A stretch of DNA of 64,000 bases, taken from Streptomyces sp. NBC_01591. Its GTDB lineage: Bacteria > Actinomycetota > Actinomycetes > Streptomycetales > Streptomycetaceae. Within the stretch, counting starts at the first letter, position 1. Each line of letters opens with the position of its first letter. The translations under genes and the position numbers were made by a program. The DNA lies in the NCBI RefSeq assembly GCF_035918155.1, contig NZ_CP109327.1, forward strand, positions 930,001 to 994,000, read 5' to 3'. Shown piece by piece: positions 63,640-64,000 of this stretch. The notes beneath the pieces are model-generated. The model saw only the letters and a list, made by a program, of their open reading frames with translations. It did no database searches and had not been told where the DNA came from.

Positions 63640-64000
63640 ATGAGATGTGTGATCCGCAGCGAGAGAACCAGACGTACGGCCGTGGCCGTACTGCGTGTCC
63701 TGGCCGTCACCGCTGCCTACTACGCGGGCGGAGGACTCGGCCTCATCCGGGAGGTGTCCGTCCACGGCGCGGTCGTCACGCCGCTCTGGCCGCCGACGGG
63801 CATCGCGCTGGGCGCCCTGATCTACCTGGGCCTGAGTGCCTGGCCCGGTATCGCGCTGGGCTCCCTGCTCGTCGTGGCCACGCTCAGCGGCTCGGTGACG
63901 CCCTCCACCTTCGCCGTCGTGGCGGGCAACACCGTGGCCCCCGTCTGCGCGTATCTCATACTCCGCAGAGCCGGCTTCCGCAAGGAACTGGACCGGTTGC
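63640..64000 (+). CDS. MASE1-domain membrane sensor, N-terminal part (runs off window)
   Basis: The first 120 residues are visible from ATG 63640; GTG 63649 is an alternative and neither has a strong ribosome site. A basic start (RSERTRRTAVAVLRVLAVTA) leads into helices with VVTPLWPPTGIALGALIYLG, the signature of the MASE1 integral membrane sensor domain, then ALGSLLVVATLSGSVTPSTF. The output domain lies beyond the window. In Streptomyces, MASE1 is often joined to SpoIIE, histidine kinase or GGDEF domains; the preceding phosphatase gene makes a signalling role likely. Confidence 0.8.
   Translation, partial: MRCVIRSERTRRTAVAVLRVLAVTAAYYAGGGLGLIREVSVHGAVVTPLWPPTGIALGALIYLGLSAWPGIALGSLLVVATLSGSVTPSTFAVVAGNTVAPVCAYLILRRAGFRKELDRL

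Overview
The window is high-GC actinobacterial chromosome, almost certainly Streptomyces. The signs are GC-rich third codon positions, ATGA-coupled starts, GTG starts with GGAGG-type ribosome sites, a bldA-type TTA codon, SpoIIE/GAF/HATPase phosphatases and families such as DUF2382, DUF6191, DUF6629, DUF1876 and SCO6745-like proteins. I saw no rRNA, tRNA, CRISPR array or insertion sequence. It looks like chromosome-arm accessory metabolism, with several decaying genes.

Layout. 1-5.3 kb: end of a PTS-dependent dihydroxyacetone kinase operon (dhaL, dhaM), a large secreted phosphodiester glycosidase/metallophosphoesterase, a NUDIX hydrolase and a DUF6191 protein. 5.4-8.0 kb: TetR-SDR-zinc alcohol dehydrogenase operon behind a strong double palindrome. 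8.0-17.6 kb: membrane PP2C phosphatase, acetyltransferase/quinone oxidoreductase pair, membrane proteins (one with a TTA codon), SigB/SigF-type sigma factor, beta-hydroxyacid dehydrogenase, CbiZ, a chimeric pseudogene and a PRC/DUF2382 stress protein. 17.8-22.7 kb: compact operon of two complete ketosynthases, an acyl-CoA oxidase-like flavoprotein and an ACP, the best candidate for an undescribed pathway. 22.9-24.2 kb: large membrane protein.

24.2-37.2 kb: fructan utilisation locus with LacI repressor, peptide-type (family 5) ABC transporter, intracellular GH32, very large Tat-exported GH32 and PfkB kinase. A palindrome 45 bp upstream of the LacI gene is the probable operator. 37.4-42.1 kb: zinc-free L31, a binding protein lacking a signal peptide, a truncated esterase, a divergent LysR/MFS pair and a cupin. 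42.2-48 kb: acetyltransferase fused in frame to a GH13 alpha-glucosidase, divergent from phosphoglucomutase, then a Tat-exported PHP-domain protein.

48.2-54.3 kb: multidomain regulator whose PP2C core has lost its metal ligands but whose anti-sigma-type kinase domain is intact, a TetR/AidB-like pair, an SCO6745-like protein and a frameshifted DUF6629 gene. 54.4-62.4 kb: eight-gene molybdenum hydroxylase operon (DUF1876, coxS, coxL of form II type, coxM, MoxR AAA+, VWA protein, XdhC, CoxG). 62.7-64 kb: an intact SpoIIE phosphatase and the start of a MASE1 protein.

The sigma factor, three SpoIIE-type proteins and DUF2382/DUF1876 proteins suggest general-stress partner switching. The other operons are self-contained catabolic units, each with its own regulator or transporter. 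All functions are inferred from sequence motifs read by eye, with no database search.
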